Assembly (NCBI RefSeq): GCF_003428645.1
Contig: NZ_QVQH01000020.1
Span: forward strand, 1-64,000
Direction of reading: 5' to 3'
DNA from: Geodermatophilus marinus
GTDB taxonomy: Bacteria; Actinomycetota; Actinomycetes; Mycobacteriales; Geodermatophilaceae
Length of the DNA stretch: 64,000 nucleotides
The translations under genes and the position numbers were made by a program. The notes beneath the pieces are model-generated. The model had not been told where the DNA came from. It saw only the letters and a list, made by a program, of their open reading frames with translations, and did no database searches. Positions 63,877 to 64,000 of this stretch are shown piece by piece (the first letter of the stretch is position 1; each line of letters opens with the position of its first letter).

Positions 63877-64000
63877 GCGGGTTCCTGCTGACCGTCCTCG
63901 GGATCGTCGCCTTCGCCGTCGGCCTGCTGTTCTCGATCGCCTTCCACGAGGCCGGTCACTTCTTCTGGGCCCGCAGGTTCGGCATGCGGGTGCCGCAGTT
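63873..64000 (+). CDS. Rip1/RseP-type M50 intramembrane metalloprotease (partial, cut by window edge)
   Basis: The first 42 residues are visible: [20 protein letters not shown], then [22 protein letters not shown]. The HExxH zinc motif (HEAGH) in the first TM helix and the ARRFGM continuation match site-2 proteases that cut anti-sigma factors. No ATG, GTG or TTG lies in a suitable place; a CTG at 63873-63875 overlaps the dxr TGA and gives the right N-terminus, so a CTG start is likely. The rest of the gene is outside the window. Confidence 0.85.
   Translation, partial: MSGFLLTVLGIVAFAVGLLFSIAFHEAGHFFWARRFGMRVPQ

Overview
The window is very G+C-rich bacterial chromosome with dense, operon-packed genes, many GTG starts and frequent 4-base GTGA/ATGA overlaps. 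The actinobacterial markers (SepIVA, WhiG-type sigma factor, DUF2469, DUF2631, SmC/FtsY/Ffh and amtB-glnK-glnD in Streptomyces-like order, a predicted GlnR box) place it in Actinomycetota. Gene content and style fit a soil or rock actinobacterium such as the Geodermatophilaceae, but the genus is an inference. The left edge is the tail of an IS5-type transposase; the right edge cuts a Rip1-type intramembrane protease gene.

Layout. 0.1-9.4 kb: rpmB, then a long + strand run of DAK2-type kinase, recG, rsmD, coaD, sepIVA, yceD, rpmF, rnc, mutM and acylphosphatase. 9.5-17 kb: smc and ftsY flank two convergent phosphoesterase genes. 17.2-19.8 kb: a nickel/cobalt ECF importer (cbiM, PDGLE/CbiN-like, cbiQ, cbiO) on the - strand. 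20.1-24.5 kb: the nitrogen operon amtB-glnK-glnD. 24.6-27.7 kb: an accessory block (zinc-ribbon peptide, baeRF-like protein, USP-like protein, small wHTH regulator, heliorhodopsin) between glnD and ffh. 28-38.8 kb: ffh, amidohydrolase, a two-component system with a divergent exported protein, proS, an AraC regulator and a molybdopterin oxidoreductase. 39-43 kb: rpsP-khpA-rimM-trmD-nudix-rplS-lepB. 43-50.5 kb: a LuxR-type regulator with a degenerate receiver, rnhB, DUF2469, yraN, comM, dprA, xerC, whiG. 50.6-56 kb: M23 peptidase, rpsB, tsf, pyrH, frr, cdsA. 56-64 kb: DUF952-GNAT fusion, SpoU methyltransferase, PPK2, a Pro/Thr-rich membrane protein, rlmN, VIT-family transporter, DUF2631, dxr, rip1.

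The backbone is housekeeping: translation, tRNA/rRNA modification, SRP targeting, DNA repair and segregation, phospholipid and isoprenoid synthesis. Regulation visible in the DNA includes GlnR-like boxes before amtB, a Nur-like box before cbiM, several -10 hexamers placed 6-7 nt before start codons (leaderless transcription), and two divergent start codons exactly 18 bp apart that share one -10 region.

The most unusual feature not explained by gene annotation is a dispersed family of about 56-nt hairpin elements. Most begin 0-5 nt after stop codons. They keep a 10-nt loop (TCGCnnGCTC type), a 7-bp inner stem with a mismatch at a fixed position, and outer arms that differ in sequence but stay complementary. 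Two loci carry them in 92-99 bp tandem arrays. The heliorhodopsin and the degenerate-receiver regulator are the most interesting proteins.
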